From Burkholderia sp. 9120 (GTDB lineage Bacteria > Pseudomonadota > Gammaproteobacteria > Burkholderiales > Burkholderiaceae): a stretch of 64,000 bases of DNA. The position numbers and the translations under genes were made by a program. The notes below the pieces were generated by a model that was not told the DNA's origin, did no database searches, and saw only the letters and a list, made by a program, of their open reading frames with translations. Positions 51,374 to 60,670 of the stretch are shown here, in pieces; positions within the stretch are counted from its first letter, which is position 1; each line of letters starts with the position of its first letter. Location: positions 4,650,001 through 4,714,000 of the forward strand of contig NZ_JQNA01000002.1 of assembly GCF_000745015.1 (NCBI RefSeq). The letters are read 5' to 3'.

Positions 51374-52261
51374 TCACGCGAAGTTGGCCGCGCTGGTAGC
51401 CGCCTGGCGCATGTTGGACGTGCGGCGGTTTTGCAGCGTCACCAGCCGCTCCATGAAGGCGAGGTCCTTCTCCTCGATCGTGAAAGCAGCGTCCACCCAG
51501 TCTTCGGTAATTTCCATCAGTTCGGCACGCGACAATTGCAGCACGCGCTGGCGGGCCCGCAACATCGCGCGAATGCCGTTCATCTTCGGCTTGAGCGTAT
51601 CGATAAACGTGCGCGTGGCGAGATAGGCGTCGCCGGGTTCGAACAACTGATCGACCAGCCCCTTGCCGTAGTGCCATTCCGCCGTATGCGATTCCCCCAC
51701 GCCGATCAATTCCTCGGCGAGCCGCATGCCGGCCTTGCGCGCCACCAGCGAGTACCCGCCCATGCCCGGGAACAGATTGAACGCGATCTCCGGGAAGCCC
51801 ATGCGCGCATCGTTCTGCGCCAGCAGGAAATGATGGGCGAGCGCCGCCTCGAAGCCGCCGCCGAGCGCCGTGCCCTCCACCATCGCGATCGAAATCGCGC
51901 CGGTGTCGAAGCCGCGCGCCGCGGCATGCACGCAATCCACACAGGCCCGCGCGTAGGCCATCAGCGCCTGACGCTTGCCCGAACGAATCGTTTCGGCGAA
52001 GAAATCGAGATCGCCGCCGACGTTGTACATGGTCGGAATCAACGACCCGGTCACCCAGAAATCGATCTGCAGCCCCGACTCTCGCGCCGCCTGCGCGAGC
52101 CCCAGAATGTCATGCACCAGATCGAGGTTGAAACAGGGACGCGGTTGCGCTCGCAACATCATCCACATGATGTTGCGGCCTTCTTCATAGTAAGCGGAGA
52201 TTTGCGACAGGTTGCCGGCTTCGATGAACGGACGGCAGGCGTGGTGGCTATGCAGATTCAT
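51374..52261 (-). CDS. rpfF: RpfF, BDSF (diffusible signal) synthase
   Basis: A 295-residue crotonase-fold enzyme that makes cis-2-dodecenoic acid (BDSF) from acyl-ACP by dehydration and thioester cleavage. The two catalytic glutamates are kept as Glu138 (GTALGGGFEAALAH) and Glu158 (MGFPEIAFNLFPGMGG), 20 apart as in Xanthomonas RpfF Glu141/Glu161. The N-terminus HACRPFIEAGNLSQISAYYE and EEGRNIMWMMLRAQPRPC are family-typical. ATG 52261 has AAAGGA upstream. Convergent with rpfR, its receptor gene. Confidence 0.95.
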   Translation of the reverse strand: MNLHSHHACRPFIEAGNLSQISAYYEEGRNIMWMMLRAQPRPCFNLDLVHDILGLAQAARESGLQIDFWVTGSLIPTMYNVGGDLDFFAETIRSGKRQALMAYARACVDCVHAAARGFDTGAISIAMVEGTALGGGFEAALAHHFLLAQNDARMGFPEIAFNLFPGMGGYSLVARKAGMRLAEELIGVGESHTAEWHYGKGLVDQLFEPGDAYLATRTFIDTLKPKMNGIRAMLRARQRVLQLSRAELMEITEDWVDAAFTIEEKDLAFMERLVTLQNRRTSNMRQAATSAANFA

Positions 52262-52750
52262 TTTGAACGGTCCTTTAAGGTTAAACACTGGTAATGCAAT
52301 GCGAGCCTAAAGCAGACCGGAATCGGATGGGAGCGGTGTAACCAACAGATGAATGCAAGCGCTTATCGAAGCCACGCCGGGCGGCGCTCCGGCGGCAGGC
52401 GGCCGTCTATTCGCACGATGCCGCGGACGCAAACGGTTGCGCACCGAAGATGGGCGAAATTAGCCCGCCAATGAGCATGCCGCCGCATGCAAAAAGCGGG
52501 CGGCGTAAATCCGAATTTTTTGCCGAATTGGAATGAAAAGGAAATAACGCGCGGTTAGGCAATGCAATCGAAAATACGTATTGCGGATGTTTATTTTTTA
52601 AATGGTGGCCTGACAGACGGAATACCCAAATTGCATAGTGCGGGCCTTTCCCCGCGGCTATGCGAGTCGTGCCGGTCGGGTCTGACCGAGCGGCACGAAC
52701 TCATGGACCTACGGACCTACGAACTTACGGGCGCACGAACGTACGAACGC
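52262..52750. other. 489-base region: rpfF promoter and repeat tract
   Basis: The rpfF upstream region, AT-rich around 52510-52620, contains the palindrome AATACGTATT (52573-52582) within GCAAT...ATTGC arms. A tract of 8-base tandem repeats lies at its right end against the peptidase stop. No gene seen. Confidence 0.5.
52711..52750. repeat. degenerate 8-bp tandem repeat (5 units)
   Basis: Units ACGGACCT, ACGAACTT, ACGGGCGC, ACGAACGT, ACGAACGC in exact 8-base phase, ending at the base before the M20 peptidase stop codon. Confidence 0.7.
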
Positions 52751-54214
<1,464 letters not shown>

Positions 54215-54419
54215 GGTGGCGTCCGTGTCGGCTCTGGTCGGTCGAAACGGACATGATAGTCCTGATGCCCGATGCGCTGAAGCCCTCGCCACCTGGCCCG
54301 GCCGCCAGCGGCCCGCGGCGACCGGTCGCTCGACACGAAAAATCGTTCCGCATGGACGCTGCGCAAAAGAAACAATCGCGCGACAATCGTGGTTTACGTT
54401 GCGTTTGAGGAGTGCCCCC

Positions 54420-54731
54420 ATGGCGGGCAATGTCATCGTTCAGGCTGTGGCCGCCGTGCTCGCATTGGCGCTGTATTTTCTGCCGGCGATTCTGGCGGAT
54501 CGTCGCAAGCGTCACGACGTGCTGACGCTGGCGCTCTTCAACGCGTGCCTGGGTTGGACCGGTTTCGGCTGGCTGCTTGCGCTTTACTGGTCGTTGCAAC
54601 CGAACCCGCCGAAGAACGTCGCCGGCGAGGTGGTCGAGACACGCAAGATCGTGCGGATGAAGGCATTTTCGACCGCGTTGCTGGTGCGCGTGCAACGACG
54701 CGCCACCGCACGGGATAGTTTGAAGAAGTAA
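54420..54731 (+). CDS. superinfection-immunity-type small membrane protein
   Basis: A 103-residue protein with two membrane helices: AVAAVLALALYFLPAILA (about 8-26) and the signature LALFNACLGWTGFGWLLALY (about 37-57) seen in the Imm_superinfect family, named after the phage T4 Imm protein that blocks DNA entry. Chromosomal members are widespread and their role is not known. GAGGAG is 7 bases upstream. Basic C-terminal tail. Divergent from the M20 gene. Confidence 0.85.
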   Translation: MAGNVIVQAVAAVLALALYFLPAILADRRKRHDVLTLALFNACLGWTGFGWLLALYWSLQPNPPKNVAGEVVETRKIVRMKAFSTALLVRVQRRATARDSLKK

Positions 54732-54769
54732 GGCCGCGAAGCGGACCTGATTTGGCTGGCCGCGAGCGC

Positions 54770-55045
54770 TCAGGCGGCCCGGCGCCCCACCCGGCTCCAT
54801 TGCACGGACCCGGCGGGGATGGAGCGCGGCTCGGCGCGCACGCTGGCCGGCGCGAACATCTCGCGGCGCAATTCGCCGTGTTCGTCGAACCACTCGCAGA
54901 TCAGCCAGTCGCCGGGATTGAGCGCCACCGGTCCCGCATAGGTGACCGTCATGCGCGAGCCGCCGTCCTTCAACGTCACGACGTCGCCGACGTTGAAGCT
55001 CGCGGCTGGCGGTATCTGAAGTGCGTCAATGGTGGCGGTCAGCAT
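54770..55045 (-). CDS. DUF2158 (YodC-like) protein
   Basis: A 91-residue protein with the YodC-like pattern FNVGDVVTLKDGGSRMTV, then GDWLICEWFDEHGELRREMF. Small beta-fold protein with no known function; often found with stress genes. ATG 55045 with AGGGG upstream is preferred to 55075. Convergent with the superinfection-type gene, 38 bases away. Confidence 0.82.
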   Translation of the reverse strand: MLTATIDALQIPPAASFNVGDVVTLKDGGSRMTVTYAGPVALNPGDWLICEWFDEHGELRREMFAPASVRAEPRSIPAGSVQWSRVGRRAA

Positions 55046-55535
55046 ATTCAATCCCCTGGAACTGTTGAGCGGCATTTAAGTCATTGCACCGGACTTTTCG
55101 ACGTTGGAACTTCTGAGGGATGACTCTAAAAAGTGAACCCAGATTAACAATTGAATTTAATCCCGGCAAGCGCTTTTTATTGACATCGTTTTCAGCGGCA
55201 CTGCAATAGGTTTGGCATAGCGGGCCAACGCACAGAAAGCAGGGAAAACCCTTCAACACCAAGCCAGTCATGCCGCCCATGCGGCACCGCACGATCGCAA
55301 GAGTTACGGCTTTCGACTCGCTTCCCAGTAGAAAATGCGAGTTGTATTTCGTCATATTTAATGCGCTTATATACCGTTATCCGGGTTTATTGTGATCCCC
55401 GTCAAACGCCGCAAACGGAATTACCTGTGAACGACGCGCTCACCGGCAAATAAGCTATGCCCGATATTACGGTTTGTTGAAAGTGCATAATAATTTCCGG
55501 CCAGCTTGCTGAAAACGATTACCAGCCCGCGATTT
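55046..55535. other. 490-base AT-richer gap
   Basis: Between the starts of the DUF2158 gene and the end of the MFS gene. Base composition is low in GC from about 55110 to 55500. No gene, hairpin or repeat that could be defended. Confidence 0.45.
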
Positions 55536-57008
55536 TCAAACCGGCTGTGTCGCGAGGCGCAGCGCATGTTGCTGATGCCGCACCAGCAGCACGCTCAAAC
55601 CGATACATACGAACATCAGCAGCGCATTGATCGCGAGGCTGAACTGGAAGCCATGCGCGTACGCGGTGGCCGTCGAATGACCGCCGATCACACCAAAGAA
55701 CGCGCCGCTGATCGCCGCCGTGCCGAACGCCGAGCCGATCTGCAAGGTCGACGAGACCACGCCCGACGCGAGCCCGGCCTTCTCCGGCGGCACTTCCAGC
55801 AGCACGATGCGCACAATCGACGGCAGCAGCAAACCGTTGCCGATGCCCGCGCACACCAGCCCCAGATAGAACGGCAGATCCGGCGTCACGGAGTGGGCGG
55901 AGGCCCAGCCGGTGATCGCGAAGCCGACGGTCATCATCGAGAAGCCGAGCGTCAGCACGTGACTGCCGATCCGCTTGACCACCATCGGCGACGTCAACGG
56001 TCCAGCGACGAAGCCCAGCGCGAACGGCATGATCGCCATGCCGGAGGCGAGCGGCGTCCAGTGCAGACCCGTCTGCAGGAAGATCCCGTACGTCAGGAAA
56101 AACGCGCTGTTGCAATAGAACAGGAACGCGAGCACCAGACCCAGTGCGAAGGCCGGATTGCGGAACAATTGCAGATCCACCAGCGGATAACCGCCGCTGC
56201 GCTCCACCCGCCGCTCGGTCGTCACGAACAGCGCGAAGACCGGCACGGCGAGCGCGAACATCACGAAGGTCCACACCGGCCAGCCGGCTTCGCGGCCATG
56301 CGTCAACGGGTAAATGATCAGCAGCAGCACCGCGGAGAGCAAGGCCACGCCCTTCAGGTCGATGCCCGCGCGGGTGGCCGGCTGATTTTCCGGCACGAAC
56401 TTCCACGTGCCGATGAACGCCACGATGCCGATTGGAATGTTGATCAGAAAGATGATCCGCCAGTCGAGTCCGAATGGGTGATACGTGATCAGCGCCCCGC
56501 CGCCCAGTTGCCCGACGATCGACGACAGCCCGAACATGAAGCCATACAGGCTCATCACCTTGGTCTGCCGATGCAGCGGCACCACCGCGCGCACCGTCGC
56601 GAGTACCTGCGGCGCCATCACCGCGGCGGCGATGCCTTGCACGATCCGCGAAATCACCAGCATGTGGCCGCTGGTGGCGAAGCCGCACAGCGCGGAAGCG
56701 ATCACGAAGGCCGCCATGCCCGTCATGAACATGCGACGGCGGCCATATAGATCGCCGAGCCGCCCCCCCGTGATCAGCAGCACCGCATACGACGACGCGT
56801 ACGCGGACACCACAAGTTGCAACTGCGCGTTAGTGGCGTTCAGGCCGCTGTGAATCGACGGCAGCGCGAGATTGACGATGAAGTAGTCGAGCGGCGCGAG
56901 AAACGCGCCGACGAACAGCACGGCCAGCGCGAGCCCCTGCCGTTCACCGCGCGGCGCGGTTTGCTTCGGGGTTGCCGCCGCAGCGGACTTGATTGCTTCA
57001 CAATTCAT
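55536..57008 (-). CDS. DHA2-family MFS drug efflux transporter
   Basis: A 490-residue inner-membrane transporter with about 14 helices, typical of the DHA2 (EmrB/QacA) group. Motif A is seen as GGRLGDLYGRRRMF, and motif C-like glycine pattern and the DxFIVNLALPSI opening (LAPLDYFIVNLALPSI) are present. Exports drugs or toxic metabolites with proton import. Located right behind a TetR gene on the same strand, with an operator-like palindrome TGACCGATCGTTCA abutting its start. Confidence 0.92.
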   Translation of the reverse strand: MNCEAIKSAAAATPKQTAPRGERQGLALAVLFVGAFLAPLDYFIVNLALPSIHSGLNATNAQLQLVVSAYASSYAVLLITGGRLGDLYGRRRMFMTGMAAFVIASALCGFATSGHMLVISRIVQGIAAAVMAPQVLATVRAVVPLHRQTKVMSLYGFMFGLSSIVGQLGGGALITYHPFGLDWRIIFLINIPIGIVAFIGTWKFVPENQPATRAGIDLKGVALLSAVLLLIIYPLTHGREAGWPVWTFVMFALAVPVFALFVTTERRVERSGGYPLVDLQLFRNPAFALGLVLAFLFYCNSAFFLTYGIFLQTGLHWTPLASGMAIMPFALGFVAGPLTSPMVVKRIGSHVLTLGFSMMTVGFAITGWASAHSVTPDLPFYLGLVCAGIGNGLLLPSIVRIVLLEVPPEKAGLASGVVSSTLQIGSAFGTAAISGAFFGVIGGHSTATAYAHGFQFSLAINALLMFVCIGLSVLLVRHQQHALRLATQPV

Positions 57009-57021
57009 GACCGATCGTTCA
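57008..57021. promoter_or_regulatory. TetR operator candidate 1
   Basis: TGACCGATCGTTCA is palindromic in 6 of 7 pairs. It abuts the MFS start codon, in the short gap behind the tetR gene. A second site of the same form is upstream of the tetR gene. Confidence 0.5.
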
Positions 57022-57039
57022 AAAATTAGGCAAAAAAAT

Positions 57040-57678
57040 TTAGACGAGCGCACGCATCGCGACGTCCACGATTTTTATCAGCGCGTCTTCCTGATGGGCG
57101 ACGCGGCCCATCACGCGCAACCCCTGCATGACGCACAGCAGGAAATCGCCGACGGCTTTTTCGTCGAGCGTGGCATTGAATCCGCCGCTCGCCTGGCCGC
57201 GAATCACCGACGCCGCGAGCAAGGTCGCCATGCGCCGCTGAATCGCGGCGACGCGGGTGCGCAGCTCGTCGTCGCCCGGTTGCATTTCGAGCGTGGTGTT
57301 GGTGATGAAGCAGCTACGTTCGCCGGTCAATGCGCAGGCAACCCGCGCGTAATGCAGCAACGCGTTGCGCAGCGCTTCCTCAGCCGGGACCGGCGCGTTC
57401 AGCCGCTCGGCGAGCCGCGCGACCGAACCTTCCGCGTAGTGATCCAGCGCGGCCAGCATGATGCCGTGCTTGTCGCCGAATACGCCGTACAGGCTGCCGC
57501 GCAACAGGCCGGTCGCCTTGCACAGGTCGTCGATCGAAGTGGCGTGGTAGCCGTGGTTCCAGAACACCTGGCTCGCGCTCGCCAACACCGTGTTGGTATC
57601 GAACTCGCGCGGCCGGCCTCTTGGACACCCCGCACCTGCTTTCTTCGCCGATTGATTGGGAGAACCGGATTGCTTCAT
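57040..57678 (-). CDS. TetR-family regulator of the MFS pump
   Basis: A 212-residue TetR-type regulator: N-terminal helix-turn-helix (about 25-70: VLASASQVFWNHGYHATSID, LCKATGLLRGSLYGVFGDK) and a helical ligand domain with the TetR_C-type CFITNTTLEMQPGD segment that is common among NemR/AcrR-like repressors. It precedes the MFS gene by 31 bases and shares its strand, so they form an operon; two matching half-palindromes suggest self-repression. Ligand unknown. Confidence 0.92.
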   Translation of the reverse strand: MKQSGSPNQSAKKAGAGCPRGRPREFDTNTVLASASQVFWNHGYHATSIDDLCKATGLLRGSLYGVFGDKHGIMLAALDHYAEGSVARLAERLNAPVPAEEALRNALLHYARVACALTGERSCFITNTTLEMQPGDDELRTRVAAIQRRMATLLAASVIRGQASGGFNATLDEKAVGDFLLCVMQGLRVMGRVAHQEDALIKIVDVAMRALV

Positions 57679-57691
57679 GGGACGGATATTA

Positions 57692-57705
57692 TGACTACCC
57701 GTTCA
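57692..57705. promoter_or_regulatory. TetR operator candidate 2
   Basis: TGACTACCCGTTCA shares TGAC-N5-GTTCA with the site at 57008. It lies 14 bases upstream of the tetR start, within the promoter. Confidence 0.45.
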
Positions 57706-57751
57706 AGAAAGCAAGGTCGAGTTTTCGTAGACCCACGGGCTTGCTAGCCGC

Positions 57752-58600
57752 TCAGCCCGGCTTTCGCCACTTCTGGTCCGCCGCCGTGAACAACTGATTC
57801 ATCTCACTCCCGCTGGCCGCTTCTTTCGTGAAATCGAACGTGCCGTGCTCGCGCATCTCGTGCGCCGCGCGCTGGAATGCGCCCAACGCCGCGCGCGCCA
57901 ACGATCCGCCGACGCTCACGCGACGCACGCCCAGCGCCCGCAATTCGTCGAAGCTGAGCACGACGCCTTGCAGGCCCATCAACACGTTGACCGGCCGGTC
58001 CAGCGCGCTGACCACCGAGGTGATTTCTTCGCGCGTCTTCAGACCGGGCGCGTACAACACGTCCGCGCCGGCTTCCTGATACGCCTGCAAACGGCGGATC
58101 GTATCGTTGAGATCGGGACGGCCGGTCAGATAGTTTTCGGCGCGTGCGGTCAGCGTGAACGGGAACGGCAGCGCGCGAGCGGCTTCGACCGCGGCGCGCA
58201 CGCGCTCCACGGCGGCCTCGAACGAATAGATCGGGTCGTCGTCGCGGCCGGTCCAATCTTCGATCGAACCGCCGACGACCCCGGCCGCCGCCGCCTGGCG
58301 AATGGTTTCCGCGCAATCTTCGGGGGCGTCGCCGAAGCCGTTTTCCAGATCGGCGCTGACGGGCAAATCGGTAGCGCCGGCGATCTCGGCGAGGTGCAGC
58401 ATCATCTGCGCGCGGCCGATCGCGTTATCCGGCAAACCGCGTGTGAACGCGTAGCCGGCGCTGCTGGTAGCGAGCGCTTTGAAGCCGGCCAGCGCGAGCA
58501 GTCGCGCGGTGCCAATGTCGTACGGATTGGGGATGATGAAGGCTTCGCCGGCGGCGTGATACGACTGGAATTGCCGTGCTTTGTCGGATTGCGTTGTCAT
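57752..58600 (-). CDS. isocitrate lyase/PEP mutase-family protein
   Basis: A 282-residue TIM-barrel protein of the ICL/PEP mutase superfamily. ALATSSAGYAFTRGLPD, LPVSADLENGFGDAPEDC (Mg-binding Asp/Glu) and GVVGGSIEDWTG are typical. The KKCGH catalytic loop of true isocitrate lyase is absent, so it is not AceA; phosphonopyruvate hydrolase or 2,3-dimethylmalate lyase-type activity is possible but unresolved. ATG 58600 is used; an ATG at 58612 is an alternative. No pathway partner nearby. Confidence 0.88.
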   Translation of the reverse strand: MTTQSDKARQFQSYHAAGEAFIIPNPYDIGTARLLALAGFKALATSSAGYAFTRGLPDNAIGRAQMMLHLAEIAGATDLPVSADLENGFGDAPEDCAETIRQAAAAGVVGGSIEDWTGRDDDPIYSFEAAVERVRAAVEAARALPFPFTLTARAENYLTGRPDLNDTIRRLQAYQEAGADVLYAPGLKTREEITSVVSALDRPVNVLMGLQGVVLSFDELRALGVRRVSVGGSLARAALGAFQRAAHEMREHGTFDFTKEAASGSEMNQLFTAADQKWRKPG

Positions 58601-58790
58601 TGACGGTTCCATGGAAGACCACCAGCCCCGGCAGGTTGCCGCGGCGCAGCGGTGAATCGTTGAGGAGGCTTGCGAGCAACGAGAAAAGCCGGTGGCGGGG
58701 TCAGCCCGCGCACCGGCTTGCCGCATTATGACAGCGGGTTTGAAAGCGGCAACTCGCGATGCGGCTTGGGTTGGAACTCAGGTTCCAAGC

Positions 58791-58839
58791 CAGGTTGCGG
58801 CTTAGGTTTCCGCTCAGGTTGCGCCTTAGGTTTCGAGCT
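58791..58839. repeat. two degenerate ~24-bp repeats overlapping the osmC 3' end
   Basis: CAGGTTGCGGCTTAGGTTTC (from 58791) and CAGGTTGCGCCTTAGGTTTC (from 58815) differ at one of 20 bases. A more decayed copy lies at 58759-58790. The osmC stop codon is inside the second unit. Confidence 0.6.
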
Positions 58840-59251
58840 TCGCGTCCAGCGTGATGGTGGCGTTCAGGACTTTGGAAACCGGGCAACCCGCCTTGGCATC
58901 CGCCGTGGCTTTTTCGAAAGCGGCCTTGTCGCCGCCGGGAATCTTCACGGCCACATCGAGATGCACGGCGGTGATCGAGAAGCCGCCGCCGTCTTTATCC
59001 AGCGTGACGGTGGCCGTGGTGCCGATCCGTTCGGGCGTGATGCCGGCCTTGCCCAGTTCCGCCGATAGCGCCATCGAGAAACACCCCGCATGCGCAGCCG
59101 CGATCAGCTCTTCCGGATTCGTGCCGATGCCGTCCGCGAAGCGGGTCGCAAACGAGTACTGGGTTTCCTTGAGGACGCCGCTGTCGGTGGAAATCGAGCC
59201 CTTACCGTCTTGCAGGCCGCCTTGCCAGACTGCTGATGCTTTGCGCTTCAT
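58826..59251 (-). CDS. osmC: OsmC peroxiredoxin
   Basis: A 141-residue OsmC/Ohr-family thiol peroxidase reducing organic hydroperoxides. The redox cysteines are Cys57 (ELIAAAHAGCFSMALSAEL) and Cys123 (AKAGCPVSKVL), with the N-terminal arginine of the family likely Arg37. The LIAAAHAGCFSMAL pattern is of the OsmC rather than Ohr branch. AGGAG stands before the ATG at 59251. Its 5' leader contains two 55-base tandem repeats. Confidence 0.93.
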   Translation of the reverse strand: MKRKASAVWQGGLQDGKGSISTDSGVLKETQYSFATRFADGIGTNPEELIAAAHAGCFSMALSAELGKAGITPERIGTTATVTLDKDGGGFSITAVHLDVAVKIPGGDKAAFEKATADAKAGCPVSKVLNATITLDAKLET

Positions 59252-59610
59252 CGCTTTCTCCTGTCGACCAGAGTTGGCGCTTTAGCGCTTACTCTGGTCC
59301 CATGCAACGAAGTTGCGCTCAACCAGCGTTAGCGCTTCAGCGCTTACTCTGGTCCCACGCAACGCAGTTGCGAGTTGTACCCTCTCGGGCGGAAATCGAA
59401 CTTCATCATAGGCGCTTCCGTGTGCTAACGCCGTGACGGTGCCATAAACGTCCAGCACGGAACCCACCTCAGCAACCATATCAATATCAGTAACAATCTT
59501 TCTCTGGAACACGGCTTTTTCACGGACCTTGCAAGAAATAGACTGATTTCAACAGATCGGGACACAGCATTCCACCCGGTCTCTCCAACAATCGAATACC
59601 GGAGGTCATC
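59252..59610. other. 359-base divergent region osmC / DUF4148 gene
   Basis: Contains the tandem 55-base repeat next to osmC and an AT-rich part (59460-59600) that probably holds the promoter of the DUF4148 gene. No gene seen. Confidence 0.5.
59271..59372. repeat. two tandem ~55-bp repeats with internal hairpins
   Basis: Each unit contains AGCGCTTACTCTGGTCCCA followed by GCAACG(A/C)AGTTGCG; ACTCTGGTC occurs at 59291 and 59346, a period of 55. GACCAGAGT at 59266-59274 is the exact complement of ACTCTGGTC, and GCAAC/GTTGC form small hairpins in each unit. Confidence 0.75.
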
Positions 59611-59919
59611 ATGAAATCGCTTATTTCCGCTGTGGTCGTTGCATCCGCTCTCCTCGTTCCGGCCGTGTCGTTTGCGCAGCAGACGAATGGCCCGGTGACG
59701 CGCGCCCAGGTTCGCGCCGAACTGGTTGCCGCGCAGCAAGCGGGGCTCCTGAACCAGAACGACACCACCTATCCGAAGACCGTGCCGCAAAACGCGGTCC
59801 CGGTCGCAGTCGCTGAACAAGGTTCGCAGGATGTGGGCGGGACGAGCGCCGGGTCGTCGGCGGCTGGCGCGCCGACGTCGGTGCAACAACGCCTGTTCTC
59901 GACGTATCGCGGGCAGTAA
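59611..59919 (+). CDS. DUF4148 exported protein
   Basis: A 102-residue exported protein: signal peptide (MKSLISAVVVASALLVPAVS, cleavage near FAQ) and the DUF4148 start PVTRAQVRAELVAAQQAGLL with a YP motif (TTYPKTVP). The family is expanded in Burkholderiales and has no known function. GGAGG stands 7 bases before the ATG. Ends in a strong terminator shared with the convergent gene. Confidence 0.9.
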   Translation: MKSLISAVVVASALLVPAVSFAQQTNGPVTRAQVRAELVAAQQAGLLNQNDTTYPKTVPQNAVPVAVAEQGSQDVGGTSAGSSAAGAPTSVQQRLFSTYRGQ

Positions 59920-59969
59920 GACGCTCGCCGCTCAGTCGGCGGCAACGAAGGGGTCTGGCTGTAGCAGTA

Positions 59970-60015
59970 AAAAAGCGCTGAGGTGGCGAATTAGCTCGCC
60001 ACCTCAGCGCTTTTT
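59970..60015. terminator. strong bidirectional terminator
   Basis: A 16-bp perfect stem (59974-59989 with 59996-60011) with a 6-base loop, flanked by AAAA and TTTT, between convergent genes. Confidence 0.92.
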
Positions 60016-60057
60016 GTTTGCAGCGCAAAGATCGAATGCGCCTGGTTCAGAACGCCG

Positions 60058-60615
60058 TTATTCGTCGAACGGCAAACTCTCCTGCCCCACCGCCCGCATG
60101 CCGAACACGTTCAACGTCATCGCCACCAGCGCGTAGTAGCCGAGCAAGCCGACCAGGTTGATCACCACCTGATGCCCGAAGCGCTCGACCGCCTTCGCAT
60201 AGGTCGCGTCCGACACGCGTTTCGTGTCGTACAGCTCGCTCGCGAAATCGTGGATCAGCGCGTCGTCGGCATCCGCGAAATCCGGGCGATGCCCCTGGCG
60301 GATCGTCTCGGCATCCGCGGCCGGCACGCCCGCTTCCAACGCGATCGGATAGTGGATGGTCCACTCCGCCTGCGCCTGCCAGCGCGCGGCAGTCACCAGA
60401 ATCGCCAGCTCCGAGAGGCGCAGCGGCAACCCCGTCCGGTAGCGGCAGAACGCACCCAGGCGCTGCGCCTGCTGCGCCAGTTCGGGACTATGAATCCAGC
60501 CGAGAAACGGCCCGTTCAGATTGCCGCGCGGACCGGACAGAATCTCGTCCAGCACAGCCTTCTGTTCGGGGGTGGCGTCGGACGGGTCGAAGTGAGGCAA
60601 ACGCTCGGTCATCAT
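60058..60615 (-). CDS. carboxymuconolactone decarboxylase-family protein
   Basis: A 185-residue member of the CMD family of the longer type (opening LPHFDPSDATPEQKAVLDEI and GPRGNLNGPFLGWIHSPEL). The CxxC pair of AhpD is missing (the core reads AQAEWTIHYPIALEAG), so it is not a thiol peroxidase; real decarboxylase activity is also unproven. Its start is 55 bases after the class III aminotransferase stop on the same strand, so the two may be co-transcribed. Confidence 0.85.
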   Translation of the reverse strand: MMTERLPHFDPSDATPEQKAVLDEILSGPRGNLNGPFLGWIHSPELAQQAQRLGAFCRYRTGLPLRLSELAILVTAARWQAQAEWTIHYPIALEAGVPAADAETIRQGHRPDFADADDALIHDFASELYDTKRVSDATYAKAVERFGHQVVINLVGLLGYYALVAMTLNVFGMRAVGQESLPFDE

Positions 60616-60670
60616 CGGTCTCGCAGGTCGCGTGGCGTAGTCGGAAAGGTGAATGAGAAGTCGCCCGGGA

